Shown one piece after another: positions 1 to 7,568 of a stretch of 64,000 bases of DNA. The DNA comes from an uncultured Planctomycetota bacterium (GTDB lineage: Bacteria; Planctomycetota; Brocadiia; CAIUPP01): assembly GCA_903901045.1 (NCBI GenBank), contig CAIUPP010000075.1, positions 37,051 through 101,050 on the forward strand, in the 5' to 3' direction. Below the pieces are notes generated by a model that worked only from the letters and a program-made list of their open reading frames with translations, did no database searches and was not told the origin of the DNA. The position numbers and the translations under genes are program-made. How positions within the stretch are numbered: the first letter of the stretch is position 1; each line of letters begins with the position of its first letter.

Positions 1-1281
1 TTCTGGGGGTCCGCCGTCTGCTCCCTGGCAGGCAGCGACGTCATGGCGACCTCCGGCAACATGGGACCGGAGCAGCCCTACTGGCCGTTCTGGAACGAGC
101 TCAACCGCTGCTATTCAAACGTGCTGGGAATGCTCTGCAAGGGAAGTCGCTGCGCCCGCGCGGCCATCTTCTACCCCGCCGGCGGCTACATGGGGGGCGG
201 CAGCCAACTCAATGAGCGGCTGGACGCGCTGGCCGCTTTCCTGCGCGGGAATGGCGTGGATTTCGACTACGTGGAGAGCTTGTCGGACTCCGGCGCGCCA
301 TACGAACAGATATTCGTTCCCGCCGGCTCGCCGCTCTCGGCGGATGAGGTGGCATGGCTGGAGAAGAAAGCCGGGCAGTGCAAAGTGTACGCGCCATCCG
401 ACCGTCCTCTGCGCGGGGCTACCCCCTATTCCGCGCCTGCGTGCGCGTTCCTCCCCGGGAAGTTCATGGAATTCGCGGCGGCCCAGTATGGCGACCTGGG
501 CAAGTTCCTGAAGCCCGACCTGAGCGTGGCGGGTCTCCACGAAATGTGCCTCCACAAACGCGAAGTCGCGCCGGGGGAGTATCTGCTCTTCGTGTTCAAC
601 GAGAGCGCAACGGGCTCGCTTGAATTCACGCTGCCTTCCCATCGGGAGCGCTTCGCTTGCGCGCCCGAAGAGGACGTTTTCGCGCCGCTCGACGCGGAGA
701 ACCTGTCGCTGGCACCGGGGGAGTCGATTCTGCTCTTCCTCGGCAAACGTGAAACGATTGCGTCCGTCCTCGGCAAGAAGGTGCAGCCTCTGCGCCGGCC
801 GCAGAGAACCATGGAAGTCGATCCCTCGCAATGCGCCTTCGTCTCGGCGATGGAGTGCTTCTGGGATGGAAAGAACTTCGAGCGCCGCGCCCTGACCGAG
901 AGGCAGTACAAAGAACGCGGGCGCGGTTTCTCCGGCGAGGTCGTTCGCCGGCTCACCCTGCCGCTCGGGGAACGCGGCGACATGGCGCTCTCGATGCCGC
1001 AATTCCGCGGCGCTGCGGCCATCCGCGTCAACGGCGCTGCGGCCGGGAGCGTCATTGGGCCGCCGAAGAAGCTCTTCATTCCCAAAGCGCTCCTGCGCGA
1101 GGGGGAGAATCAGATCGAAATGACGCTCTGCAACACGCTGGCCAACCACGTGCGCTCGCCGGAGTTCCGGCAGCGCGCCGGGGCCTTGGACGTGCGGCCC
1201 AACGTCTATTTTGAAATGACGGCGGCGGCTGACCGCCGGACCATCGAAACCGATTCTGTGTCCAACGAGGGACGGACATGA
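1..1281 (+). CDS. C-terminal part of a large glycoside hydrolase, alpha-L-rhamnosidase-like (5' truncated by window)
   Basis: The frame is open from base 1, so the start lies outside the window; 426 C-terminal residues are visible. The first stretch (GPEQPYWPFWNELNRC) looks like the end of a TIM barrel. It is followed by a Rossmann-like segment (ARAAIFYPAGGYM, then YEQIFVPAGSPLS) and a C-terminal jelly-roll with LREGENQIEMTLCNTLANH, typical of an appended sugar-binding domain. Barrel, flavodoxin-like domain and jelly-roll in that order occur in GH106 rhamnosidases and in GH42-type enzymes; the family call is inference. The stop overlaps the next start by 4 bp (ATGA), so the two genes are translationally coupled. 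A GH78 rhamnosidase at 27,592 supports a rhamnose theme. The N-terminus, and so any signal peptide, cannot be seen. Confidence 0.6.
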   Translation, partial: FWGSAVCSLAGSDVMATSGNMGPEQPYWPFWNELNRCYSNVLGMLCKGSRCARAAIFYPAGGYMGGGSQLNERLDALAAFLRGNGVDFDYVESLSDSGAPYEQIFVPAGSPLSADEVAWLEKKAGQCKVYAPSDRPLRGATPYSAPACAFLPGKFMEFAAAQYGDLGKFLKPDLSVAGLHEMCLHKREVAPGEYLLFVFNESATGSLEFTLPSHRERFACAPEEDVFAPLDAENLSLAPGESILLFLGKRETIASVLGKKVQPLRRPQRTMEVDPSQCAFVSAMECFWDGKNFERRALTERQYKERGRGFSGEVVRRLTLPLGERGDMALSMPQFRGAAAIRVNGAAAGSVIGPPKKLFIPKALLREGENQIEMTLCNTLANHVRSPEFRQRAGALDVRPNVYFEMTAAADRRTIETDSVSNEGRT

Positions 1282-3059
1282 TAAAACCCCCTTCCATCTG
1301 GAACAGCGGCATCCTCCTGAGCAATTCCGGAGTGGACTCCGACGCCGATGAGCGCTATCAGGTCGTCGGCAAGCCGATGGACCCCCGCACCGGCATCGGG
1401 ATGATCCTCCACAGCGACGGCCAGCGCATGCTGCGTTGCGATTGTCTCCGCTGCGTCAACTCGCTGCGGATCGTGAAGGCGGAGGTGTTTTCCGATGCGG
1501 TCCGGCTTCAGGTGCAGCTCAGTCCGGGCGCTCCCCTCGGGGATGTTTACTTCATCTTCGCTGCAACCGGCCTCGTCATCGGACAAGTCCCCGAGGAACT
1601 GCCCATAAGGCTTGAAAAGGCGCGCGGCCTGCGCGCGAAGGCGCGCCAGGCGGGCGACGCTCTCTTCCTGCCCTCCCGCGGAGAGTCCGCCGTCCTGGCG
1701 GCAACGCGCCGCGCCGGAGGCACGGTGAAGTTCGCCTGTGCGCTCGGCCGGCAACGTGAAGAGAAAGTCCTCGCCCGCGCCCGCGCGGCGCTCGCGATGG
1801 ACGTGCCCCGCGCCTTCGCCGAAAGGAAGGCGTTCTACTCCATCCTGCCCCCGCCCGCCCGCTGTCCGGCACCCCTGAATGAACTTTTCACCAAGTCGGT
1901 GAGCGTCCTCAAGGTCAACGCGCTCGCGCCGAACCGTTTCACCCCCTATGCCCATTCGACTCCCGACCGCTGGCCGCATCGGTGGGTCTGGATATGGGAC
2001 TCGGTATTCCATGCGCTCGGCTACCGGCATTTCCCGGGGAGCCTCGCCGCCGACAACCTGCTGGCCGTTCTTCATCATCAGAGGAAGGACGGCTTCATCC
2101 CGCATTACATGCAGGACCGGGCAGCGCCGTCGGTCACCACGCAGCCGCCCATCCTTTCCTGGGGCGCGCTGGAGGTTTACCGCGTGAAGAGGGACAAGGA
2201 GTTCCTCGCTGGGGCGTTCGACGGCCTCCAGAAACATCTTCTCTGGTGCCTCAGGAACCGCGACCGCAATCACAATGGCCTGCTGGAATGGCAGCTTCAG
2301 TCCGTCAATCCCTTCTGCCCCTGCGGCGAGGGGGGGCAGGACAACTCCCCTTATTTCGACGGCGCCGACGAGCGCACGCTCATCGACGTCGCGGACTTCT
2401 CCTCCTTCTTTGCGAATGACGTTTGCTGTCTGGAAGAGATCGGCCAGATCGTCGGGCGTCGCGCGAGTCCGCTCCTCAGCCGCGCGGCGCGCCGCGCCGA
2501 GGAACTCGTCCGGCGCAGGCTTTGGGACCGGCGCGACGGATTCTTTTATCCGCGCGACAGCGCCGGGCGGTTCATCCGGATCAAACAATATGCCGGCTTC
2601 GTGCCGTTGTTTGCGGGGATTGCCACACCCGCCCAGGCCAAAGCGCTCGTGCGCCACTTGACGGACCCGCGCGAGTTCTGGACCCGCTGCCCGGTCCCCT
2701 CGGCGGCCATCGATGAGCCCTGCTTCACCCCCGATTACTGGCGCGGCGGAACGTGGCTCAACTATACCTACCTCATCTACCTCGGCCTCCGCCGCTACGG
2801 CTACCACGCCGTGGCCCGCCGGCTGGCCCGCCGCTGTCTGGCGCAAGTCCTTCGCGATTATCAGCGCGATGGATGCCTCTTTGAGTTCTACGATCCGATG
2901 GGGAACGTTTCCCCCAACCGCCTGCCGCAGATCAACCTCTATCGCACCTCCGGGCGAGAAGACGCCCCCGGCGCCGTCCCGGACTACAACTGGTCGGCCG
3001 CCGTCACGCTTCAGTGGATTCTTGACCTGCACTCGTCACATTCGAAAGGGAGCCGATGA
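1278..3059 (+). CDS. GH63/trehalase-like (alpha/alpha)6-barrel glycoside hydrolase
   Basis: 593 residues with no visible signal peptide, so probably cytoplasmic. An N-terminal beta-rich region (about 1-190) precedes an (alpha/alpha)6 barrel. Diagnostic motifs are HRWVWIWDSVFHALGY near residue 235, QDNSP near 355 and YWRGGTWLNYTYLIYLGL near 487. This set is characteristic of the GH63/GH37 fold, which includes glucosidase I, mannosylglycerate hydrolase and trehalase. It probably removes alpha-linked monosaccharides from imported oligosaccharides; substrate is not readable from sequence. The start overlaps the upstream stop by 4 bp and its own stop overlaps the next start by 4 bp, so three genes form a tightly coupled run. 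Confidence 0.75.
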   Translation: MIKPPSIWNSGILLSNSGVDSDADERYQVVGKPMDPRTGIGMILHSDGQRMLRCDCLRCVNSLRIVKAEVFSDAVRLQVQLSPGAPLGDVYFIFAATGLVIGQVPEELPIRLEKARGLRAKARQAGDALFLPSRGESAVLAATRRAGGTVKFACALGRQREEKVLARARAALAMDVPRAFAERKAFYSILPPPARCPAPLNELFTKSVSVLKVNALAPNRFTPYAHSTPDRWPHRWVWIWDSVFHALGYRHFPGSLAADNLLAVLHHQRKDGFIPHYMQDRAAPSVTTQPPILSWGALEVYRVKRDKEFLAGAFDGLQKHLLWCLRNRDRNHNGLLEWQLQSVNPFCPCGEGGQDNSPYFDGADERTLIDVADFSSFFANDVCCLEEIGQIVGRRASPLLSRAARRAEELVRRRLWDRRDGFFYPRDSAGRFIRIKQYAGFVPLFAGIATPAQAKALVRHLTDPREFWTRCPVPSAAIDEPCFTPDYWRGGTWLNYTYLIYLGLRRYGYHAVARRLARRCLAQVLRDYQRDGCLFEFYDPMGNVSPNRLPQINLYRTSGREDAPGAVPDYNWSAAVTLQWILDLHSSHSKGSR

Positions 3060-4021
3060 CCCGCACCGACCACTCCGCCAACCGCACCGTGAAGACGCTT
3101 CTCCGCCAGCCCACGGATCGGGTGCCGATCTTCGAGCATGCCATCAATGGCCGATTCATCCGGCACGCCATAGGGGTCGAGGTGGATCACAGCCTGCACA
3201 TAATGCCGAAGGAGCATCTCCAACTCGCCCGTTTCGTCCACATGGATCTCGCCACTCTCGGCTACTACTTCACCTGCAAGGGAGCGAACACGCGCGAGGC
3301 GCTGAAGACCCTCCGCCTTCCTTCGCACGCGGACTTCCTCGCGCGCGTGGATGACTACCTTCGCGTCCTCGACGGAACTGAGATCGACCTCAATGTGTAC
3401 GTTTCCGGCCCATTCTGCACTACGTATCTTTCCATGGGCTATGAGCAGTTCTTCCTCGCCGTCCAGGATGATCTTCCCTTGGTCGAAGAGTTGATGGACC
3501 TCTTCACGGAGGATGCCGTCCTCATGGTCAAGGAACTGCTCCAGCGGAACCTCGCGAGCATTCAGGTCGCTGACGACATCGCATTCAAGAGCGGTCTCTT
3601 CGTCCGGCCGGACTTGTTTCGCAGCCTCTGGTTCCCGCGCATGAAGAAGATCATGGCGCCCATCCACGCCGCGAAGATGCCCTGCTTCTTCCATAGCGAC
3701 GGGGATGTCGAGCATTTCATCCGGATGATCATTGACCTCGGTTTCATGGGAATCAACCCGCTCGAAACGCAGTGCAACAACATCGGGGAGATCAAGCGCA
3801 AGTACGGCAAGGAGATCGTCCTGATGGGCAATCTCGACATCGGCGGCGTCCTGGCCTTCGGCAGTGCAGAGGATGTCCGGCGCGACATGAAAGCGCTCCT
3901 CAAGCTCATGATGCCCGGCGCGGGATATGTCGCCATGTCCTCCAGTTCGGTGGCCGACTGCGTGGTCCCCGAGAATTACATGGCGATGGTGGATACCGTG
4001 CTGGAGCATGGGCGCTACTAG
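3056..4021 (+). CDS. uroporphyrinogen-decarboxylase-superfamily protein (URO-D-like 1)
   Basis: 321 residues. The N-terminus (NRTVKTLLRQPTDRVPIFEH) and the C-terminal pattern (GEIKRKYGKEIVLMGNLDIG followed by a glycine-rich GAGYVAMSSSSV) mark the URO-D/CmuA/MtaA superfamily. The MRQAGR motif of true heme-pathway HemE is absent, so it is not HemE. Where corrinoid methyltransferases of the MtaA type carry an H-x-C zinc motif, this protein has HSDGDVEHF (about residue 218), keeping His but losing Cys. The role is unknown. It overlaps the upstream hydrolase by 4 bp, and two more URO-D-like genes follow, which ties the group to sugar breakdown. Methyl-group removal from a decorated sugar is one untested idea. 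Confidence 0.75.
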   Translation: MTRTDHSANRTVKTLLRQPTDRVPIFEHAINGRFIRHAIGVEVDHSLHIMPKEHLQLARFVHMDLATLGYYFTCKGANTREALKTLRLPSHADFLARVDDYLRVLDGTEIDLNVYVSGPFCTTYLSMGYEQFFLAVQDDLPLVEELMDLFTEDAVLMVKELLQRNLASIQVADDIAFKSGLFVRPDLFRSLWFPRMKKIMAPIHAAKMPCFFHSDGDVEHFIRMIIDLGFMGINPLETQCNNIGEIKRKYGKEIVLMGNLDIGGVLAFGSAEDVRRDMKALLKLMMPGAGYVAMSSSSVADCVVPENYMAMVDTVLEHGRY

Positions 4022-4041
4022 GGCACGAAAGGGCTTGAGAT

Positions 4042-5175
4042 ATGACGTTCACGGAGCTTAACCGCCGGGTGGTCCGGGGCGAATCGGGCGGGAAGATCAT
4101 TTGGCAGCCGCGCATCGGCGCGTGGCTTGCGGACAAGCTTTTCGAGAAGGAGGAGCTTCCCGGCCGGTTCAAGGGAATGGCCCGCCTGTCCGAAATCTAC
4201 CGCGAATTGAATTGTTCCGCGCGTCCCTACGAATTCGGCGCGTCGTATGTCCGCAAGGAGCACCCCTCCGTGCGCCTTGAACGGAAAACGCTCTCCTCTT
4301 CCGATGAGGAGATTTCATTCCATACCCCGGTCGGCGTCCAGACAATCCTCTGGCGCAGGACGGCCACCTCGCGCCGGAAGATCATGGCCAAGCATGAGAT
4401 CGAGACCGAGAAGGACTTGCGCGTCGCCGCCTGGCGGGAGAACCACTGCTCCTGGGAGTGGTCGCAGACCACCTACGACCGGACCATGCAGGAATGGAAC
4501 GGCCTGGGCTTGCCGGCATTTACCGTGACCCCCCTCGACGCCGGCTACTACGGCCCGCGGGTGAATATCCAGGAGCTCTTCACCAGCCGGATGGGGGTCG
4601 AGAATACCATTTATGCCCTCGCCGACTGGCCCGCCGCGGTGGATGAATTCTGCGAGGCGTCCAACAACAGCTTCGGAAGGTTGATCGACGTCATCAATGC
4701 GTCGCCCATTGACATGATCTGCTTCGGGGACAACCACCACGCCTCCACCATGCCCCCGGCTCTGTTCAGGAAATACGTCATGCCGGAATACCAGCGGCGG
4801 TGCGAGAAACTCCACCGCGCCGGGAAGTTCGTCTGCTCCCACTGGGATGGCGACGTCAAGCCGCTGCTGCCTCTTGCCCGGGAGCTCGGGCTCGACGGCA
4901 TCGAGGCGATCACGCCGCAGCCGCAGGGCGATGTGACGCTCGAAGAGACCCGGGCGGCGCTCGGCGACAAGCTGTTCCTTTTCGACGGCATCCCGGCCAT
5001 TCTTTTCGACGACATGTATCCGGTTTCAATGCTCCGGGAGTGCGCGCAGAAGGTGATCGACCTCTTCGCCCCGAACCTCGTCCTCGGCATTTCGGACGAG
5101 ATCTCCGCGCACGGAAATATCGAGCGCATCTGCGTGGTGTCGGAGATCGTCGATCGCTATAACTCCGGCCGGTAG
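4042..5175 (+). CDS. uroporphyrinogen-decarboxylase-superfamily protein (URO-D-like 2)
   Basis: 377 residues. The C-terminal half carries the superfamily pattern: PIDMICFGDNHHASTMPPAL, then CSHWDGDVKPLLPLARELGL near residue 268, then ALGDKLFLFDGIPAILF. The conserved x-x-DG site (HWDGD) matches HSDGD in the preceding paralogue, so the two probably share chemistry. The HemE arginine motif is absent. The N-terminal 120 residues are longer than in the neighbours and include RRKIMAKHEIETEKDL. It lies 20 bp after URO-D-like 1 in the same operon; the Shine-Dalgarno is weak (cttgagat), suggesting coupling to upstream translation. Substrate unknown. Confidence 0.7.
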   Translation: MTFTELNRRVVRGESGGKIIWQPRIGAWLADKLFEKEELPGRFKGMARLSEIYRELNCSARPYEFGASYVRKEHPSVRLERKTLSSSDEEISFHTPVGVQTILWRRTATSRRKIMAKHEIETEKDLRVAAWRENHCSWEWSQTTYDRTMQEWNGLGLPAFTVTPLDAGYYGPRVNIQELFTSRMGVENTIYALADWPAAVDEFCEASNNSFGRLIDVINASPIDMICFGDNHHASTMPPALFRKYVMPEYQRRCEKLHRAGKFVCSHWDGDVKPLLPLARELGLDGIEAITPQPQGDVTLEETRAALGDKLFLFDGIPAILFDDMYPVSMLRECAQKVIDLFAPNLVLGISDEISAHGNIERICVVSEIVDRYNSGR

Positions 5176-5347
5176 AAACAGACCCCCTTTCAACGGAAGC
5201 CGATATGCGCAACCTGCGAGTGGAACGTGACGCCCGGCGTCACAAGAAGCTTTTCCCTGGAGCGGACGCGTGCCGTTGGGGCACTTGGAGCGCAGCGTCC
5301 GAGTCCTTCTCGATGCATTGCGCTCATACCCTGGATAGGAGGCTCGC

Positions 5348-6340
5348 ATGAACAGTCTTCAGCGTTTTAAGGCGGCGCTCAACTTTCAGCCGGTGGACCG
5401 CCTGCCGGTGATCGAGTGGGCGCCCTGGTGGGACAAGACCATCGAGCGATGGCGGACGGAAGGTCTGCCCGTGCTGGAGTCCTACGAAGAATACTTCGGC
5501 CTGGACCCGCTCTATTGGTGCCGCTTCTCGGAGAAGAAACCCGGCATACCGACGCCCGCCTATCATGGCGCAGCTCTGGTGCGCAACGAAGCGGATTACG
5601 ACAAGCTCCGCCGCGACTTCCTCTACACGGAGCCGGCCGATCAGGAGAATCTGGCCACGCTGAAAAAACTCAAGGGGCGCACCGCAAAGGGAGAGGTGCT
5701 CATCTCGGTGGCCGTCGCCGGCTTCTTCTACTGGCCACGGGCGCTTTTCGGCATCGAGCCGCATTTCTTCGCCTTCTACGACCATGCGCCGCTCATGCAC
5801 CGCATGAACGCGGACCAGATGCGCTATATCGAGAAGACGCTCGATTACGTCCTCGGCATGACCGACGTCGCCATGATCGTCCTCAATGAGGACCTCTCGT
5901 ACAACCACGGGCCGATGATCTCCAAGGACCTCTTCGACGAGTTCATGGCCCCCTACTATCGCGAGTTCACGGCGATGTTCCGGAAGCGCGGGCTCCCGCT
6001 CATCGTCGACACGGATGGGCTGATGGAGGAGATGATCCCCTGGTTCACGGAGGTGGGGATGGACGGCTGCCTGCCCATCGAGCGGCAAGCCGCCAACGAT
6101 ATCCCCCGGATGCGGCGCAACCATCCCGCCTGGCGCATGGTGGGGGGATTCGACAAGATGGTGATGCACAAGGGGGAGGCGGCCATGCGGCGGGAATTCG
6201 AGCGATTGCTCCCGGTGATGAAGGGAGGCGGGTACGTCCTCGGCGTGGACCACCAGACGCCGCCGGAGGTCTCGCTCAACGACTATCGTCTCTATCTGAA
6301 GCTGTTCAACGAGTATGCCCGCCGCGCCGCGACGCGCTGA
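5348..6340 (+). CDS. uroporphyrinogen-decarboxylase-superfamily protein (URO-D-like 3)
   Basis: 330 residues, starting NSLQRFKAALNFQPVDRLPV, which is the classic opening of non-HemE URO-D proteins. Other family landmarks are MIVLNEDLSYNHGPMISKDLF and the site LPLIVDTDGLMEEMIPWF near residue 220, where the metal-site region reads DTDG instead of H-x-C or HSDG. The end reads GGGYVLGVDHQTPPEVSLNDY, typical of the group. A 172-bp gap separates it from URO-D-like 2, so it may have its own ribosome loading site (gataggaggctcgc, a good Shine-Dalgarno). The missing His in the xxDG site suggests a different substrate or metal from the other two. Function unknown. Confidence 0.75.
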   Translation: MNSLQRFKAALNFQPVDRLPVIEWAPWWDKTIERWRTEGLPVLESYEEYFGLDPLYWCRFSEKKPGIPTPAYHGAALVRNEADYDKLRRDFLYTEPADQENLATLKKLKGRTAKGEVLISVAVAGFFYWPRALFGIEPHFFAFYDHAPLMHRMNADQMRYIEKTLDYVLGMTDVAMIVLNEDLSYNHGPMISKDLFDEFMAPYYREFTAMFRKRGLPLIVDTDGLMEEMIPWFTEVGMDGCLPIERQAANDIPRMRRNHPAWRMVGGFDKMVMHKGEAAMRREFERLLPVMKGGGYVLGVDHQTPPEVSLNDYRLYLKLFNEYARRAATR

Positions 6341-6738
6341 GGGCTTCCCGGGCGGAGAAACGGCCGAATCGGAGCCGCCGGGAAATCAACGAGGCGGTGT
6401 GGAACAGCAGGCTCATCCAAGTCCCCCGGGACTGACCGTAACAGAAGGAAGCAGGGCAAACGCATCTAAAAAGCGCCGCAGAATGTGGAGTGCGCCGCCG
6501 GCAGCGGCGCTTTGGCTATGACGGAGCGCACGACTCACGGGGCTACACCCTGAGGGCACCGGACTCCACGCCATCCAAAGCGGCGTCGTTGCCGCCGCAC
6601 TCCACAAACTATCGCGCTCAGCGTGATCACAATCATGCATCGAGATCCAGACCCTGACGCCACAGCCTGCGGCGCTCTTGAGATGCGTTGGCCCTGCAGA
6701 AGGAAGCGTGTGCAGTGGCAAGAAGCCCGGCGCGGTGC
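6341..6738. other. intergenic region holding an inverted pair of repeats
   Basis: About 400 bases without a convincing gene. A pair of inverted repeat copies sits at 6485-6515 and 6571-6605. The rest shows no conserved-looking ORF; short frames here have no ribosome-binding site. Confidence 0.6.
6485..6605. repeat. inverted pair of a GTGGAGTGCG...CGCTTTGG intergenic repeat
   Basis: Copy A (6485-6515, plus strand) begins GTGGAGTGCGCCGCCG and ends GCGGCGCTTTGG. Copy B (6571-6605) is the reverse complement, reading GTGGAGTGCGGCGGCAACG and ending GCCGCTTTGGATGG on the minus strand. Each copy has an internal GCCGC/GCGGC stem, and together they could fold into one long hairpin. Similar GC-rich GTGCGGCGGC...GCCGCTTTGG repeats are common between genes in some Verrucomicrobia-type genomes (recalled, not searched). 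Confidence 0.6.
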
Positions 6739-6744
6739 TACAAT
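6716..6744 (+). promoter_or_regulatory. putative sigma70 promoter of the LamG gene at 6794
   Basis: TGGCAA (6716-6721) and TACAAT (6739-6744) are separated by 17 bp. The start codon lies about 43 nt after the predicted transcription start. Confidence 0.45.
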
Positions 6745-6793
6745 CGCGGCTTGCAATCGAGTTGGGCCATGTTCTTTTGAAGGAGGCAGCAGG

Positions 6794-7489
6794 ATGATAC
6801 GGACCATCGTAGGCGCAGGACTTGCCTTGGCGTTCAGCGGAGCAGTGGCGCTGGCGGCAGACGCGGACGGGTTGGTGGCGCAGTATCATTTTGACGAGGG
6901 GAAGGGAACGGCGGTCGCCGATTCGAGCCCGTTCAAGAACGTTGGCGAGGCCAAGGGAGGCGTGGCGTGGGCACAGGGCGTATCCGGCACGGCGTTGAGC
7001 TTCAACGGCGCGGACGCCTACGTGGAAGTTCCCGCCACCGCCAGCCTGGACCTGAAGAACGGGACCATTGAAGCCTGGGTGTTCGCGCGGGTCCCCTCCG
7101 GCGGAATCTGCTTCGCCCCGACCGGCGCATGGGAAGACGAGCGCTTCGTGTGCGCTTTCGGATTCCGCGATCCGCCGCGGATGATGGTGACGGTGGCGGA
7201 TGGGAAAGCCTTCGCCGCGCAGGAAGGCGGCGCCCTGCCGCTGAAGCAGTGGTGCCACGTGGCCGCGACCTGCGACGGGACCAATATCGTCTACTACCTG
7301 AACGGCGCGGTGGTGTTGAGCGGCGCCCAGACGGTCACGCCGGTGACGAAGGGAATCCCGCTGACGATCGGCAAGGATTGCGGCCTGGCGCCGGATTTCT
7401 TCGACGGCCTGATCGACGAGGTTTCCGTCTACAACCGCGCCCTGACCGCCGCCGAGGTGGCGCAGCACGCGAAGAAGTACGCGAAGTAA
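6794..7489 (+). CDS. small secreted LamG-like (concanavalin A-like) lectin-domain protein
   Basis: The ATG at 6794 follows a good Shine-Dalgarno (gaaggaggcagcagg), preferred over an upstream in-frame ATG at 6623. The 231-residue product starts with a signal peptide (MIRTIVGAGLALAFSGAVALA, cleavage near residue 21). A single LamG jelly-roll fills the rest: LVAQYHFDEGKGTAVADSS, GTIEAWVF, then DGLIDEVSVYNRALTAAEV at the C-terminus. The same domain begins the proteins encoded at 11,404 and 24,571, where it is fused to catalytic regions. Standing alone it probably binds extracellular glycan. It ends at a strong terminator and has its own candidate promoter, so it is likely monocistronic. Confidence 0.8.
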   Translation: MIRTIVGAGLALAFSGAVALAADADGLVAQYHFDEGKGTAVADSSPFKNVGEAKGGVAWAQGVSGTALSFNGADAYVEVPATASLDLKNGTIEAWVFARVPSGGICFAPTGAWEDERFVCAFGFRDPPRMMVTVADGKAFAAQEGGALPLKQWCHVAATCDGTNIVYYLNGAVVLSGAQTVTPVTKGIPLTIGKDCGLAPDFFDGLIDEVSVYNRALTAAEVAQHAKKYAK

Positions 7490-7509
7490 TTCGACTGCAT
7501 TGAAGCGCT

Positions 7510-7568
7510 GCGCAGGGGCAAGGCCCTCCGCTTTCCGGCGGAGCCGCGCCTTGCCCCTGCGCTTTTTT
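7510..7568 (+). terminator. rho-independent terminator after the LamG gene
   Basis: A perfect 15-bp stem (GCGCAGGGGCAAGGC, 7510-7524, with its complement at 7548-7562) encloses a 23-nt loop and is followed by TTTTTT. The stem resembles the GGGGCAAGG palindromes found elsewhere in the window (47,172 and 60,551), so a repeat may have been recruited as terminator. The convergent gene on the minus strand ends at 7567, inside the T-run. Confidence 0.85.

Noticed and set aside
1206..3032. Long antisense frame (608 codons) opposite the GH63-type gene
   Set aside because: Shadow of a high-GC gene; no family features, and the plus strand has clear catalytic motifs. The same applies to long antisense frames at 14,771-17,635, 24,373-26,457, 34,108-36,375, 36,617-38,455, 41,929-44,700, 57,996-59,744, 60,538-62,076 and 62,229-63,845.
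5176..5347. Possible structured RNA between URO-D-like 2 and 3
   Set aside because: A bulged inverted repeat (CGGACGC...GCGTCCG with GTGCC/GGCAC inside) can be drawn, but it is short, imperfect and matches no riboswitch I recognise.
3056..6340. URO-D-like genes as hemE (heme biosynthesis)
   Set aside because: The conserved HemE N-terminal arginine motif is missing, several paralogues are present, and they sit in glycosidase operons.
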